Shown: positions 7,720-16,602 of the stretch, in pieces | How positions within the stretch are numbered: the stretch's first letter is position 1 | Layout: the number at the start of each line of letters is the position of its first letter | Source of the DNA: Mycobacteriaceae bacterium | GTDB lineage: Bacteria > Pseudomonadota > Gammaproteobacteria > Burkholderiales > Burkholderiaceae_D | Direction: 5' to 3' | DNA: 64,000 bases | NCBI GenBank assembly: GCA_903970145.1 | Contig: CAJCHO010000001.1 | Location: forward strand, 1-64,000 | Translations under genes and position numbers: made by a program | Notes under the pieces: model-generated | Told to the model about the DNA's origin: nothing | The model's input: the letters and a program-made list of their open reading frames with translations, nothing else | The model's database searches: none

Positions 7720-10083
7720 ATGAGCGATTTGCGCCAACGCCTCACCCGGCTGTTGCGCGAACTCGCGTCGTGCTGGCGCGATCCTGACGCGAGCCCCGAG
7801 CTCGCCGCCCAATACCGCGGTCGCCAATTCCAAGCGGTCCTCGGCCAACTCCATCTGGCCGGGATCGGCAGCGTCGTGACGGCCGTCACGTTCGCCTTCG
7901 TCTTCTGGGACAAGGCCGGCCATGCCCAACTCGTGGTCTGGACGGTGGCACTTGCCGCAATTGCACTTTTCAATGAGAGCCTGTCGCGGCAGCACCGCTC
8001 GGATGACCCCCACGCAACAGCTTCGGTGCGCGCGACCTGGTTGCTCACCCTGGACCTCTCGATCGCGGCGCTGCTCTACTGCCTGATGGCCATCTATCTG
8101 TTTGACCGGGTCGATGAGCATGGGCGTCTGATCGTCATAGCGGTAGTAGCCGCCTTCATAGCAACCGGCAGCTGGATGTATTCCTGCCTGCCGCAGGCGG
8201 GCGTCACCTGGGCGGTAGTACTGTGCGTCGGTCCGGCCCTGGGTCTGGTCGCCAATTACGGCTCCAAGTACATCTATCTTGTCGCGCTCCAGGGATTTTT
8301 CTGCATCGTGATGGTTGTCGCCATCCTCTCGACGTCGCGCATTTTCATGGCACGCATCCGTGCCGAGACCGAGGCCGCGAGACAGGCCCAGCTGGTCGAT
8401 CTGCTCTTGCGCGACTTTGAGGAAAGCGCTAGCGATTGGCTTTGGGAAATCGATGCGGGCGGCCGCCTGCGACATGCGTCGGCACGCCTCGGGGAAGCGA
8501 TCGGCATGGACCCGGCACAGCTGCCCCAGCAAAGCCTGATTGATTTGATCGGCTCGACCTACGGGGCCGACAGCGGTGCCGACCGCGAGATGCTGACAGC
8601 ATTTGAACGCTTGTTGCAGGCGCAGGCGCCATTTCGCGACGCCGTCGTGCCGGTGATGGTCCTCGACGAACGCCGCTGGTGGTCGATGACCGCCAAGCCG
8701 CTACTGGATGCGAATGGCCGCTTCGAGGGTTGGCGCGGTGTCGGCTCTGACATTACGGCGGCACGCCTGCGCGAGCTGCAAATCACCCGTCTGGCCAACA
8801 CCGACACGCTGACCGGACTGAGCAATCGTCACCAGTTCAGCAATGCCCTCGAACAATACTTCGATGACCATGGGGCGCTGCGGCCATGCGCGCTGTTTCT
8901 GATTGACCTCGATAACTTCAAGACAATCAATGACTCGCTGGGCCACTCGGCGGGCGACCTGCTCTTGCAGGAAGTGGCGCGCCGGCTGGCCGCCGTGAGT
9001 GCGCCTGACGAGTTGCTAACGCGCCTGGGCGGGGACGAGTTCGCCATCATCGTGCCGCGCGAGCTCAGTCATGACGACGCGCAGCTCTATGGGGACCGAC
9101 TGTTGAGCAGTCTCGGCCAGGCCTGGGAGATAGACGGCCATAGCGTGATGGTTCGCGCGAGCATAGGAGTCGCATTCGCTCCACGGGACGCAAGCGATGC
9201 CACCGAATTGCTCAAGGTCTGCGATATGGCTCTCTATGCCGCCAAGGCGGCCGGACGTCAGACGCTGCGCTTTTACGAGTCGCACATGGACGCACAATCG
9301 CGCCTGAAGCTGTCGATTCTGAGCGACCTTGGGGAAGGTCTTCGGCGCGCGGAGTTTTTCCTCGAGTACCAGCCGCAAATCGAGCTCGCCAGCGGCAAGC
9401 TGGTTGGCTTCGAGGCCCTGGTGCGCTGGCGCCACCCGCGACGCGGGGTTATCTCACCCCTGGAGTTCATCCCGATTGCCGAAGAAAGCGGCCTGATCCT
9501 GGGTCTGGGTGATTGGGTCATGCGCCAGGCTTGCGAGCACGCGCGTTTCTGGCCCGAGAACCTGCGCATTTCGGTGAATGTGTCGGCCGCCCAGTTCACC
9601 AATTCGGACGTGCTCGGCCTGATCGATGAGGTGTTGAACCAGACCGGGATGGGCAGCAATCGCCTGGAGATCGAGATCACCGAATCGGTCATGATGCAGC
9701 ACAATGACCGCGCGCTACACGCCTTGCGCAGCCTGCGCAAGCAGGGAGTGCGCATCGCTCTGGACGACTTTGGGACCGGCTATTCCTCTCTATCCTATCT
9801 GCGCAACTTCCCGCTCGACAAACTCAAGATCGACCGCTCCTTCATCGTCAATCTGGATGACCGCAGTCCGGATATAAACTCCAGTGCAATCGTGCAATCG
9901 ATTATCCAGTTGGCCAGCGCCCTGCATCTGGAGACGACCGCCGAGGGAGTCGAGACGGTCGGGCAGCGCGAGACGCTGCGACGCGCCGGCTGCAAGCAGG
10001 CCCAGGGCGCGCTGATCGCAGCGCCCATGGATTCCGTCCATGCGGCCAGCTTCATTCGCGAATGGTCGCGAGCCAGCGCCTAG
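7720..10083 (+). CDS. Membrane-bound PAS-GGDEF-EAL protein (c-di-GMP metabolism)
   Basis: 787 residues from ATG 7720; a GTG at 7708 is possible. Residues about 45-215 hold paired hydrophobic helices (a membrane sensor region), followed by a coiled coil and a PAS-like domain (about 230-345). The GGDEF domain has its signature intact at residues 437-441 (LGGDEF). The EAL domain begins with FEALVRWRHP (EAL at 565-567) and keeps DDFGTGYSS (682 onward). Both halves therefore look catalytically competent for making and hydrolysing cyclic di-GMP. The usual RxxD inhibitory site is absent upstream of GGDEF. The gene is monocistronic. Confidence 0.9.
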   Translation: MSDLRQRLTRLLRELASCWRDPDASPELAAQYRGRQFQAVLGQLHLAGIGSVVTAVTFAFVFWDKAGHAQLVVWTVALAAIALFNESLSRQHRSDDPHATASVRATWLLTLDLSIAALLYCLMAIYLFDRVDEHGRLIVIAVVAAFIATGSWMYSCLPQAGVTWAVVLCVGPALGLVANYGSKYIYLVALQGFFCIVMVVAILSTSRIFMARIRAETEAARQAQLVDLLLRDFEESASDWLWEIDAGGRLRHASARLGEAIGMDPAQLPQQSLIDLIGSTYGADSGADREMLTAFERLLQAQAPFRDAVVPVMVLDERRWWSMTAKPLLDANGRFEGWRGVGSDITAARLRELQITRLANTDTLTGLSNRHQFSNALEQYFDDHGALRPCALFLIDLDNFKTINDSLGHSAGDLLLQEVARRLAAVSAPDELLTRLGGDEFAIIVPRELSHDDAQLYGDRLLSSLGQAWEIDGHSVMVRASIGVAFAPRDASDATELLKVCDMALYAAKAAGRQTLRFYESHMDAQSRLKLSILSDLGEGLRRAEFFLEYQPQIELASGKLVGFEALVRWRHPRRGVISPLEFIPIAEESGLILGLGDWVMRQACEHARFWPENLRISVNVSAAQFTNSDVLGLIDEVLNQTGMGSNRLEIEITESVMMQHNDRALHALRSLRKQGVRIALDDFGTGYSSLSYLRNFPLDKLKIDRSFIVNLDDRSPDINSSAIVQSIIQLASALHLETTAEGVETVGQRETLRRAGCKQAQGALIAAPMDSVHAASFIREWSRASA

Positions 10084-10126
10084 GACAACTCAGCGATCGC
10101 AGCGGGCCGTGCGCGCGGCCTGGCTC

Positions 10127-10420
10127 TCAGCTGCCTGGTTTATTTGGCTTACGCGGCTTGCTGCGTCGCTCGCCGTCCGGGGCAACCCCCATCGTGGCAG
10201 CGTCAAACAGCGCCAGTCGATCCGCATAGTGATGATCGATGCGCCATTCGCGCAGGAGCTCGATCGCGAGCGCGAAACTGCGGTAATCGAGTCGATATAG
10301 ATCCGCCAGGGCAAATTCGCGCTCCTCTCCGAGTGATTCGACCAGACCACGAAAAACCCGCGCGGCTTCCTCCTGGGGACTTTCGATCAGGTAGCCGCGA
10401 ACTTTCTTAATGGCCTTCAT
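10127..10420 (-). CDS. Small conserved hypothetical protein
   Basis: 97 residues, ATG at 10420. Begins MKAIKKVRGYLIESPQEEAA and is helical, with EFALADLYRLDYRSFALAIELLREW in the middle and a basic, Pro/Lys-rich tail. No signal peptide, membrane helix or cysteine. The pattern recalls short hypothetical proteins found singly in betaproteobacteria (recollection, not a search). It is convergent with the GGDEF-EAL gene. Function unknown. Confidence 0.6.
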   Translation of the reverse strand: MKAIKKVRGYLIESPQEEAARVFRGLVESLGEEREFALADLYRLDYRSFALAIELLREWRIDHHYADRLALFDAATMGVAPDGERRSKPRKPNKPGS

Positions 10421-10727
10421 TGCGGATCGGTTACTCGCAGGTGTCGAGAGATGACGCGGGAGATCTGCCGTCCTGTGTCAATGGCGCAGGACCTGGCAAT
10501 CCTACCCTGAACTGGGCGCTTGGTGATTTCGGGTTTTTGACGATTTCACGACATCCCGTTCGGAGCGGCCTCCCGACCCGCGCCAGACGGGGAGCTTGCA
10601 GTGCAGCTGTGGCGGTGAGAATTCGTGACAGCCAAAAAGGGCCTGAGTGAGGATTTTTTCGCGCTGACACGGCACACTCGGCCCCTTTGCGAACCCACTC
10701 TGGCGATCCCGGATCGTACCCTGTCCC
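10421..10727. other. Divergent intergenic region upstream of the TonB receptor
   Basis: 307 bp between the small minus-strand gene and the receptor. No Fur-box-like sequence or clear sigma-70 promoter could be picked out. Confidence 0.3.
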
Positions 10728-13070
10728 TTGAGACCTTTCTTCCTCGATCGCAAGAAATCCCCTGCGCAACAGCGCGCCGGAGCCTCGGCCACCCGCTGCG
10801 CGGCCCTCGCTGCACTGGGCGGTCTCGGCGCGAGCCTGATCGCTGTCGGCACGGCCTTCGGCCAGACCTCGGCAAGTCCTCCGAGTGCTCCCGTCGCACC
10901 GGCACCGCCATCGGCGCCACCGACGGGTCCCACGCAGACGCAGCAAGCCCCCGATGTTCCCCAGGAAAAAGTCGAGGTCTTTGGGGTCAAGTCCGACACC
11001 CAGCAGCGGCGCGAGTCGACAGCCGCCAAGATCGTCATCGGCCGCGAAGAGATCGAGCGCTACGGTGACTCGACCCTCGATGAGGTGCTCAAGCGCCTGC
11101 CCAGCATCTCGATCCAGGGTCGCACGCGGCGCGGGGGCAATATCGTCATGCGCGGCATGGGCGCCGGTTATACACAGATACTGATCAATGGCGAGCGCAT
11201 ACCACCGGGCTTCTCAATCGACCAGATCATGCCCGATCAGGTCGAGCGCATCGAGATCTATCGCGCGCCAACCGCCGAAACCGGCACGCGCGCCATAGCC
11301 GGTACCATCAATATCGTGCTGCGCGAGGCATTGCGGCGCTACATCAACGAGGTGCGGCTGCAATTGGGCGATGAGGCAGGACGCGGCCAGACCAATTTTT
11401 CCTGGATCCGCAATGACGTGATGGGCGAGCGCAGTACCTACAATGTGACGCTCTCTTTCGCCCAGGTGGATTTCTTCACACCGCTGCTCACTCAGCGGAT
11501 CTTTACCCAGATCGGCAGCCAGCAGACTCTGCTGGATCAGAACATAAACACCGACGAGATCGATAGACGCGACAACCTGCATTTCACTTCGCGTTTTCAG
11601 TGGCACCTCGAGTCGGGCGATCAGCTCGTCATACAGCCATTTTTTACCCTCTCCAAGACCCAGACCCAGATCTCCGGCACGCTGGATCAGACCGCGGGAC
11701 TTGAACCCGAGCCCTACGCCACGAGTTTGAGCGATGGTGGCGCACACTCGGCCCTGGCACGCGTTCAGGCACAGCTGACCCATCAGCTTGGCGACGGCGA
11801 CAAGGTCGAAATCCACGGCTCGATCGGTGGTTTTTCATCGGACACTGACGCCCTGCTCGACGAGACTGCCTCCAACGGCGCAATCGTGCTGCGCCAGGCA
11901 TCAGAGACCGATATCTCGGATCTGTCCTGGACGACGACCGGCAAACTCACCTATCACATTGGGGGTGGTCACGATCTGGTGACCGGCTTGGAAGCCGAGG
12001 GGATCAATCGCTCCGAAAATGCCTCGACGATCCAGAACGGCGAGCAGATCCTGACCGGCTTCGGGGAGAATATCTCGGCATCGGTGCTGCGCACTGCGGC
12101 CTACATCCAGGATGACTGGTCGCCCGCGCCCCACTGGGCAGCCGAGGTCGGTCTGCGCTGGGAAGGCATTACGACCCAGAGCGACGAGCGCGCACAGCAG
12201 GTTAGCAACATCAGCGATGTGCTCGACCCCATCGCGCATGCCGTCTGGCGTTTTGATGAGCCCGATCGCGACCAGTTGCGCATCAGCCTCACAACCAGCT
12301 ATCGCGCCCCGAGCCTGAACAGCCTGATCGGTCTGCCCACGGTCAACACCCTGTATCCGGTGAGTGGGGGCAACGTCGAGTCCGCCCCCGATACAGTGGG
12401 AAATCCGCATTTAAAACCCGAACTCGCGCGGGGTATCGACGTTGCGCTCGAACACTATGACTTCAAGGACGGGGTGATGTCGATCAGCGTCTTTGATAGA
12501 CAGATCCACGACATGATTCGCAACAACACCTTCCTCGAAGCGGTGCCCTACTCGCCGGTTGAGCGCTGGGTCTCGGAGCCAGTCAACTTCGCCGACGCGA
12601 GCACCCAGGGCATCGAGATGGACGCCAAGTTCAGACTCGACAGCGTCATCAAGGACGCGATACCGCTGCTGCTCAATGCCAACGCCAGCATCTATCACTC
12701 GACAGTGGCGGGAGTGCTTGGTCCCTACAATCACATCAACCAGCAACCGCGCGCCCAGGCCAACCTGGGTGCCGACTATACCTTCCACAGTGCACCGGTC
12801 GAGATTGGCGCCAACGTCAGCTGGATACCGCCCTACACCATCACGACCCTCAATACGCTCAGCACTTACTACGGCCTCAAGCGCCAGATCGATACCTACG
12901 CCTTGTGGACGCTCAGCCCGGAACTCAAAATCCGCTTTTCGATCACCAACGCGCTACCGGTCGATTTCGTCAATGACGCGACCACCACCCAAGGCAGCGA
13001 ACTGCAGCGGGTACTGACCAGCGGCCGCACTACCACGCTCTACGGAGTGCGCATGGAGTGGAAAATCTAG
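10728..13070 (+). CDS. TonB-dependent outer-membrane receptor
   Basis: 780 residues. Signal peptide (about 1-46, ending GTAFGQ), a Pro-rich linker (50-75), then the plug domain: STLDEVLKRLPSISIQGR, GNIVMRGMGAGYTQILINGE and the closing DQVERIEIYRAPTAETG with GTINIVL. The rest is a 22-strand-type barrel ending in the aromatic-rich YGVRMEWKI. The start is TTG at 10728, the only upstream initiator in frame before the plug. The ligand is unknown; the plug resembles receptors for siderophores or metal complexes. No exbBD or ABC genes are adjacent. It is convergent with the metallopeptidase, only 16 bp apart. Confidence 0.9.
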   Translation: MRPFFLDRKKSPAQQRAGASATRCAALAALGGLGASLIAVGTAFGQTSASPPSAPVAPAPPSAPPTGPTQTQQAPDVPQEKVEVFGVKSDTQQRRESTAAKIVIGREEIERYGDSTLDEVLKRLPSISIQGRTRRGGNIVMRGMGAGYTQILINGERIPPGFSIDQIMPDQVERIEIYRAPTAETGTRAIAGTINIVLREALRRYINEVRLQLGDEAGRGQTNFSWIRNDVMGERSTYNVTLSFAQVDFFTPLLTQRIFTQIGSQQTLLDQNINTDEIDRRDNLHFTSRFQWHLESGDQLVIQPFFTLSKTQTQISGTLDQTAGLEPEPYATSLSDGGAHSALARVQAQLTHQLGDGDKVEIHGSIGGFSSDTDALLDETASNGAIVLRQASETDISDLSWTTTGKLTYHIGGGHDLVTGLEAEGINRSENASTIQNGEQILTGFGENISASVLRTAAYIQDDWSPAPHWAAEVGLRWEGITTQSDERAQQVSNISDVLDPIAHAVWRFDEPDRDQLRISLTTSYRAPSLNSLIGLPTVNTLYPVSGGNVESAPDTVGNPHLKPELARGIDVALEHYDFKDGVMSISVFDRQIHDMIRNNTFLEAVPYSPVERWVSEPVNFADASTQGIEMDAKFRLDSVIKDAIPLLLNANASIYHSTVAGVLGPYNHINQQPRAQANLGADYTFHSAPVEIGANVSWIPPYTITTLNTLSTYYGLKRQIDTYALWTLSPELKIRFSITNALPVDFVNDATTTQGSELQRVLTSGRTTTLYGVRMEWKI

Positions 13071-13086
13071 CGACGCGCGCTGGCCC

Positions 13087-14055
13087 CTAGGCAGAGCGTT
13101 GGGCGCTGATGATGGCCCGGCGAATCGATGCCTGGGGCGCCTGATCGTCCAGGCGCACATGGCCGTCTGCAGCGACAATGCCGAGCCTGTCCCACAGGGC
13201 GTCCAGGTCCGGGCTCATGGGAGCCTGCCCCATCTGCAGGTAGAGCCTCTTTAACACGGTACTACCGGTGCCGGCGTCGCCCACCGTGACAAAGCGCTCC
13301 ATGCTCCAGTCAGCGCGATTGCCGCCGGACTCCCTGCTGATCGCGCGCAGGGCCTGCTGCAAACCGGCCCGATTGGCCGTCGCCTCGCGGATGGCAACGT
13401 CGGCAAGCAGACAATAGAGGGCCCCGCCCCAGTAGGTTCGGCCCCAGGTATGCGTGCGATCGAGCCCTGCATCACCCGCCTGTGGCAAGCCACGACTCAT
13501 GCCGCCGACAAACTCGGCCCAGGTTGCCTCCTCAGAGCGCTCGCCCGATTGCACGCGCGCGATTGGCTCGACGTAGCTCGCGCAACCTTCCTGCATCCAC
13601 AGGTGCTGACTGGGCATGCTGGGCAGACAGGTGTGAACCAGTTCGTGGATCAGCACCCAATCGTCGTCGAGCTTTTCAATGGGAGTATCGCGGCCCAGGC
13701 GCACGCGCACGATCGATCCGGCGTAACCCCAGGAAGTACCGCCGCCCACTCCCTGACCATCGCGCCACTGGATCAGTAGCCCAACCCGCGCGTAGGGCAA
13801 TCTACCGAAATAGGAATTGATGGCTGTGAGCGCACGATGCACCCAGTTCAAGGCTCTGGCGCGCGAGGCATCGCTCGCGTCGCCATCGAAGACGACCGAG
13901 ACGGTAGTTCCCTCGGAGCTGATCTCGAGCGCACTCAGGCTGCGCAGACGCTGGTAGATCTCGTCGCCCTCGTCGTCGGCATGCACGACTCCGATCAACA
14001 GCAGCGCGCTGGCGGCGAGGGAGTGCAGTGTGAGGCGGCGAGTCAGGCAGGTCAT
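13087..14055 (-). CDS. Putative secreted zinc metallopeptidase (peptidase MA-like)
   Basis: 322 residues, ATG at 14055, signal peptide 1-26 (ending VVHA). The catalytic signature is HELVH at residues 137-141, followed by WMQEGCASY with the third zinc ligand candidate E156, as in the MA-like HExxH...EG families (PF13485 type). Spacing between the HExxH and the glutamate is 14-15 residues. The rest is alpha-helical with no other domain. It is exported, so substrates would be periplasmic or extracellular. The neighbouring TonB receptor is convergent, not co-transcribed. Confidence 0.7.
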   Translation of the reverse strand: MTCLTRRLTLHSLAASALLLIGVVHADDEGDEIYQRLRSLSALEISSEGTTVSVVFDGDASDASRARALNWVHRALTAINSYFGRLPYARVGLLIQWRDGQGVGGGTSWGYAGSIVRVRLGRDTPIEKLDDDWVLIHELVHTCLPSMPSQHLWMQEGCASYVEPIARVQSGERSEEATWAEFVGGMSRGLPQAGDAGLDRTHTWGRTYWGGALYCLLADVAIREATANRAGLQQALRAISRESGGNRADWSMERFVTVGDAGTGSTVLKRLYLQMGQAPMSPDLDALWDRLGIVAADGHVRLDDQAPQASIRRAIISAQRSA

Positions 14056-14209
14056 CTGGGCATTGGGTAGGCGTTGCAGGCAGGGCCAGGCAGGATTGCG
14101 GCCAACGGCTCATACTGGCGGCACTAGAATAGGTTGCGCGCTGCCATCCGTCCATAGACTTCGGACGCGGTGGCAAGCGTGCTCACGTGATACTGGAGGA
14201 ATCGCAAAC

Positions 14210-15142
14210 ATGCGCATCTTGGTGGTGGGCGCCGGTGCTACCGGTGGTTATTTTGGCGGCCGCCTGCTACAGGCAGGTCGCGACGTGACTTTCCTGGTGC
14301 GCGCGCGGCGCGCCGACCAGCTAAAGCGTGACGGACTGGTGATAAAAACACCCAGCGAGCTGATTACCCTGGGCGAACCGAAAACCGTGCTGGCCGAGAA
14401 TCTGCACGAGCCCTACGATCTGATCATCCTCAGCTGCAAGTCCTACGACCTCGAAAACGCCATGGAATCCTTTGCGCCCGCGGTCGGTGCCACCAGCGCG
14501 ATCATCCCGCTCCTCAATGGCATGCGCCACCTCGACGTCCTCGATGCACGATTTGGAGCGGCGCACGTTCTGGGCGGTCGCTGCCTGGTCTCCAGTACGC
14601 TGGACGACGAGGGTCGCATCGTGCAGTTCATCCCGATGCATACCCTGACCTACGGCGAGCGCGACGGCAGCGCTTCCGAGCGCATGCGCACCATCGAGGC
14701 CGAATTCAGCGGCGCCGGATTCGACCAGATTGCGAGCCGCGAGATTGTCCAGGACATGTGGGAAAAGTGGGTCGGGCTGGGAACGCTCGCCGGTGCAACC
14801 TGCCTGATGCGCGCCTCGATCGGCGAAATCCTCAGTACCAGACTTGGCGCGGCGGTGATCGACGGGATTTTTGCCGAGTGCAGCGCGATCGCCGCTGCAA
14901 AAGGACATGCCCCACGGCCTGCATTCGTCGCCCAGATGCAGGCCTCGCTATCGGACAGGAACTCGGCCCTGACGGCTTCGATGTTGCGCGATATTGAACG
15001 CAAGAGCGCGATCGAGGCCGACCAGATCGTTGGTGGCCTGGTTGAGATCGCAAGCCAGCTTGGTATGAAGCACGACGCCACGTCACTCTTGGCACTGGCC
15101 TACACCCACCTGAAAGCCTACGAGGCACGGCGTTCCCGCTAG
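14210..15142 (+). CDS. panE: 2-dehydropantoate 2-reductase (ketopantoate reductase)
   Basis: 310 residues from ATG 14210, preceded by GGAGGA at suitable spacing. The Rossmann NADPH-binding motif VGAGATGGYFGG starts at residue 5. The conserved LSCKSYD and LLNGMRHLD segments and the C-terminal helical domain with DMWEKWVGLGTLAGATCL and the ERKSAIEADQIVGG substrate loop follow. It reduces ketopantoate to pantoate in pantothenate/CoA synthesis; some paralogues act on other 2-oxo acids, so panE is the family call. Monocistronic by spacing. Confidence 0.85.
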   Translation: MRILVVGAGATGGYFGGRLLQAGRDVTFLVRARRADQLKRDGLVIKTPSELITLGEPKTVLAENLHEPYDLIILSCKSYDLENAMESFAPAVGATSAIIPLLNGMRHLDVLDARFGAAHVLGGRCLVSSTLDDEGRIVQFIPMHTLTYGERDGSASERMRTIEAEFSGAGFDQIASREIVQDMWEKWVGLGTLAGATCLMRASIGEILSTRLGAAVIDGIFAECSAIAAAKGHAPRPAFVAQMQASLSDRNSALTASMLRDIERKSAIEADQIVGGLVEIASQLGMKHDATSLLALAYTHLKAYEARRSR

Positions 15143-15310
15143 GGCGCAAGAATCATCAATTCTGCCGAGATCTCTCCATCGGGATACTTGCGCGCGCATC
15201 GGCGCAGGTGCACTCTTGCACTTCCTTAACTGGCCTGAGAGTCAGAAAGGTGCCCGGGACCAGAAAGTTAAATCCATTCCGCCCTGCTGTACGTAATACC
15301 CCGGGAGCGT

Positions 15311-15336
15311 GTAAGGAAAGTCATCGCTCATACGAC
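15311..15336 (+). promoter_or_regulatory. Candidate ECF-sigma promoter of the bufferin operon
   Basis: GTAAGG (15311-15316), a 16-bp spacer, and CGAC (15333-15336). This has the form of an ECF-sigma promoter. It resembles the GTAACC-N16-CGAA layout I recall for the sigma-F-controlled bufferin genes of Caulobacter. It lies about 100 bp upstream of bufA. No sigma or anti-sigma gene is in the window, so the assignment is inference. Confidence 0.3.
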
Positions 15337-15433
15337 CGATGGCCGCCTGGTTGATTTTGCGCCGAGTCTTTGCGATCGGTGCTGGGTCGATCCGGCACCA
15401 CTGTTCAGTGAACCACTATAGAGGAGCTCGATC

Positions 15434-15691
15434 ATGATGAACGTCAAGTCTGGTGTTGCAATTGCTACTGCCGCCGCCGCCCTGTTCGCAATGGGTGCTA
15501 CCACTTCGGTTGCTTTCGCTGCCGATACCGCCACTGTAAAGTGCTCCGGTGCCAACAGCTGTAAGGGAACCTCAGAGTGCAAGTCGGCAACGCACAGCTG
15601 CAAGGGCCAGAACAGCTGCAAGGGTCAAGGCTGGGTTAGCAAGTCTTCGGAAGCTGATTGCACGGCCGCCGGCGGCAAGGTCGCCAAGTAA
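15434..15691 (+). CDS. bufA: Bufferin-type RiPP precursor (BufA2-like, Cys-rich secreted peptide)
   Basis: 85 residues, ATG 15434 with GAGGAG seven bases upstream. Residues 1-29 form a Sec signal peptide (cleavage near AFA/AD). The mature 56-residue peptide has six cysteines (C37, C43, C49, C56, C62, C76), most in the repeated context S/N-x-CKG ([19 protein letters not shown]). This is the pattern of BufA2-family precursors, whose cysteines are modified by an MNIO enzyme so that the periplasmic product chelates copper. The next two genes are the expected maturase and partner. The metal bound here is not proven. Confidence 0.85.
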   Translation: MMNVKSGVAIATAAAALFAMGATTSVAFAADTATVKCSGANSCKGTSECKSATHSCKGQNSCKGQGWVSKSSEADCTAAGGKVAK

Positions 15692-15705
15692 GACGCGAGC
15701 GTGGT

Positions 15706-15740
15706 TTCCGGGGTGCCTGCCGTGCGCGGTCACCCCGGAA
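15706..15740 (+). promoter_or_regulatory. Intercistronic hairpin between bufA and bufB
   Basis: Perfect 10-bp inverted repeat: TTCCGGGGTG (15706-15715) and CACCCCGGAA (15731-15740), with a 15-base loop. It starts 15 bases after the bufA stop and ends 16 bases before the bufB start. There is no T-run, so it may be a weak attenuator or an RNA-stabilising element that keeps precursor mRNA in excess over the maturase. Confidence 0.55.
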
Positions 15741-15755
15741 TTGCACCGATTCCCC

Positions 15756-16598
15756 ATGACGAGTGAAATCGCCGGATTTGGCCTCGGATTACGGCCGGAT
15801 CACTACCTGCAGTTTCGCGAGCACCGTCCTAAAGTAGATTGGCTCGAATTCATATCCGAGAACTACATGGTTCCGGGCGGGCAGCCGCTCGCGCACCTGG
15901 ACGCGATCCGGCGCGACTACCCGATGGTCATGCACGGTGTCTCGCTGTCGATCGGCAGCAGTGATCCCCTGAATCTCGAATACCTGCGCGAGCTCAAGAC
16001 GCTGATCGCCCGCGTTGAGCCGGCCTGGATCTCGGATCACCTGTGCTGGACCGGGGTTGACCACACCAATTTGCACGATCTGCTGCCACTGCCCTATAGC
16101 GAAGCTGCCCTGCGTCACCTCACCGAGCGCGTGAGTCAGGTGCAGGATCTGCTGGGTCGACGCATTCTGCTTGAGAATGTCTCGAGCTATGTCTCATACG
16201 CGAGCGACGAGATGAGCGAGTGGGAGTTCATCGCCGAACTCGCGCGCCGCGCCGACTGCTCCCTGCTGTTTGACGTCAACAACGTCTACGTCAGTTCCGT
16301 CAACCATGGTTTCGATCCTCGTACATTCGTCGACGCGATGCCCGCCGAGCGGGTGCGCCAGATCCACCTGGCCGGACACGAGGACCACGGCGACTATATT
16401 ATCGACACCCATGATCACCCGATCTGCGGCGCGGTCTGGGATCTGTATGCGTATACGCTCGAGCGCCTGGGTCCCGTGCCGACCATGATCGAGCGAGACG
16501 ACAATATCCCTCCCCTTGATGAATTGCTTGCCGAACTCGATTGCGCGCGCAGCATTGCCGCGCGCCTACGCGCACCAGTCGCGGTGGCGGCTGCCTAG
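15756..16598 (+). CDS. bufB: MNIO (DUF692) multinuclear iron oxidase, bufferin maturase
   Basis: 280 residues from ATG 15756. It opens [17 protein letters not shown] and continues with [61 protein letters not shown] and [19 protein letters not shown]. This is the TIM-barrel DUF692/COG3220 family that uses His/Asp/Glu-bound irons to oxidise cysteines of RiPP precursors. It sits between its predicted substrate gene bufA and bufC, four bases before the latter. The longer frame upstream (from 15549) overlaps bufA and is rejected as the start. Confidence 0.9.
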   Translation: MTSEIAGFGLGLRPDHYLQFREHRPKVDWLEFISENYMVPGGQPLAHLDAIRRDYPMVMHGVSLSIGSSDPLNLEYLRELKTLIARVEPAWISDHLCWTGVDHTNLHDLLPLPYSEAALRHLTERVSQVQDLLGRRILLENVSSYVSYASDEMSEWEFIAELARRADCSLLFDVNNVYVSSVNHGFDPRTFVDAMPAERVRQIHLAGHEDHGDYIIDTHDHPICGAVWDLYAYTLERLGPVPTMIERDDNIPPLDELLAELDCARSIAARLRAPVAVAAA

Positions 16599-16602
16599 GT
16601 CT

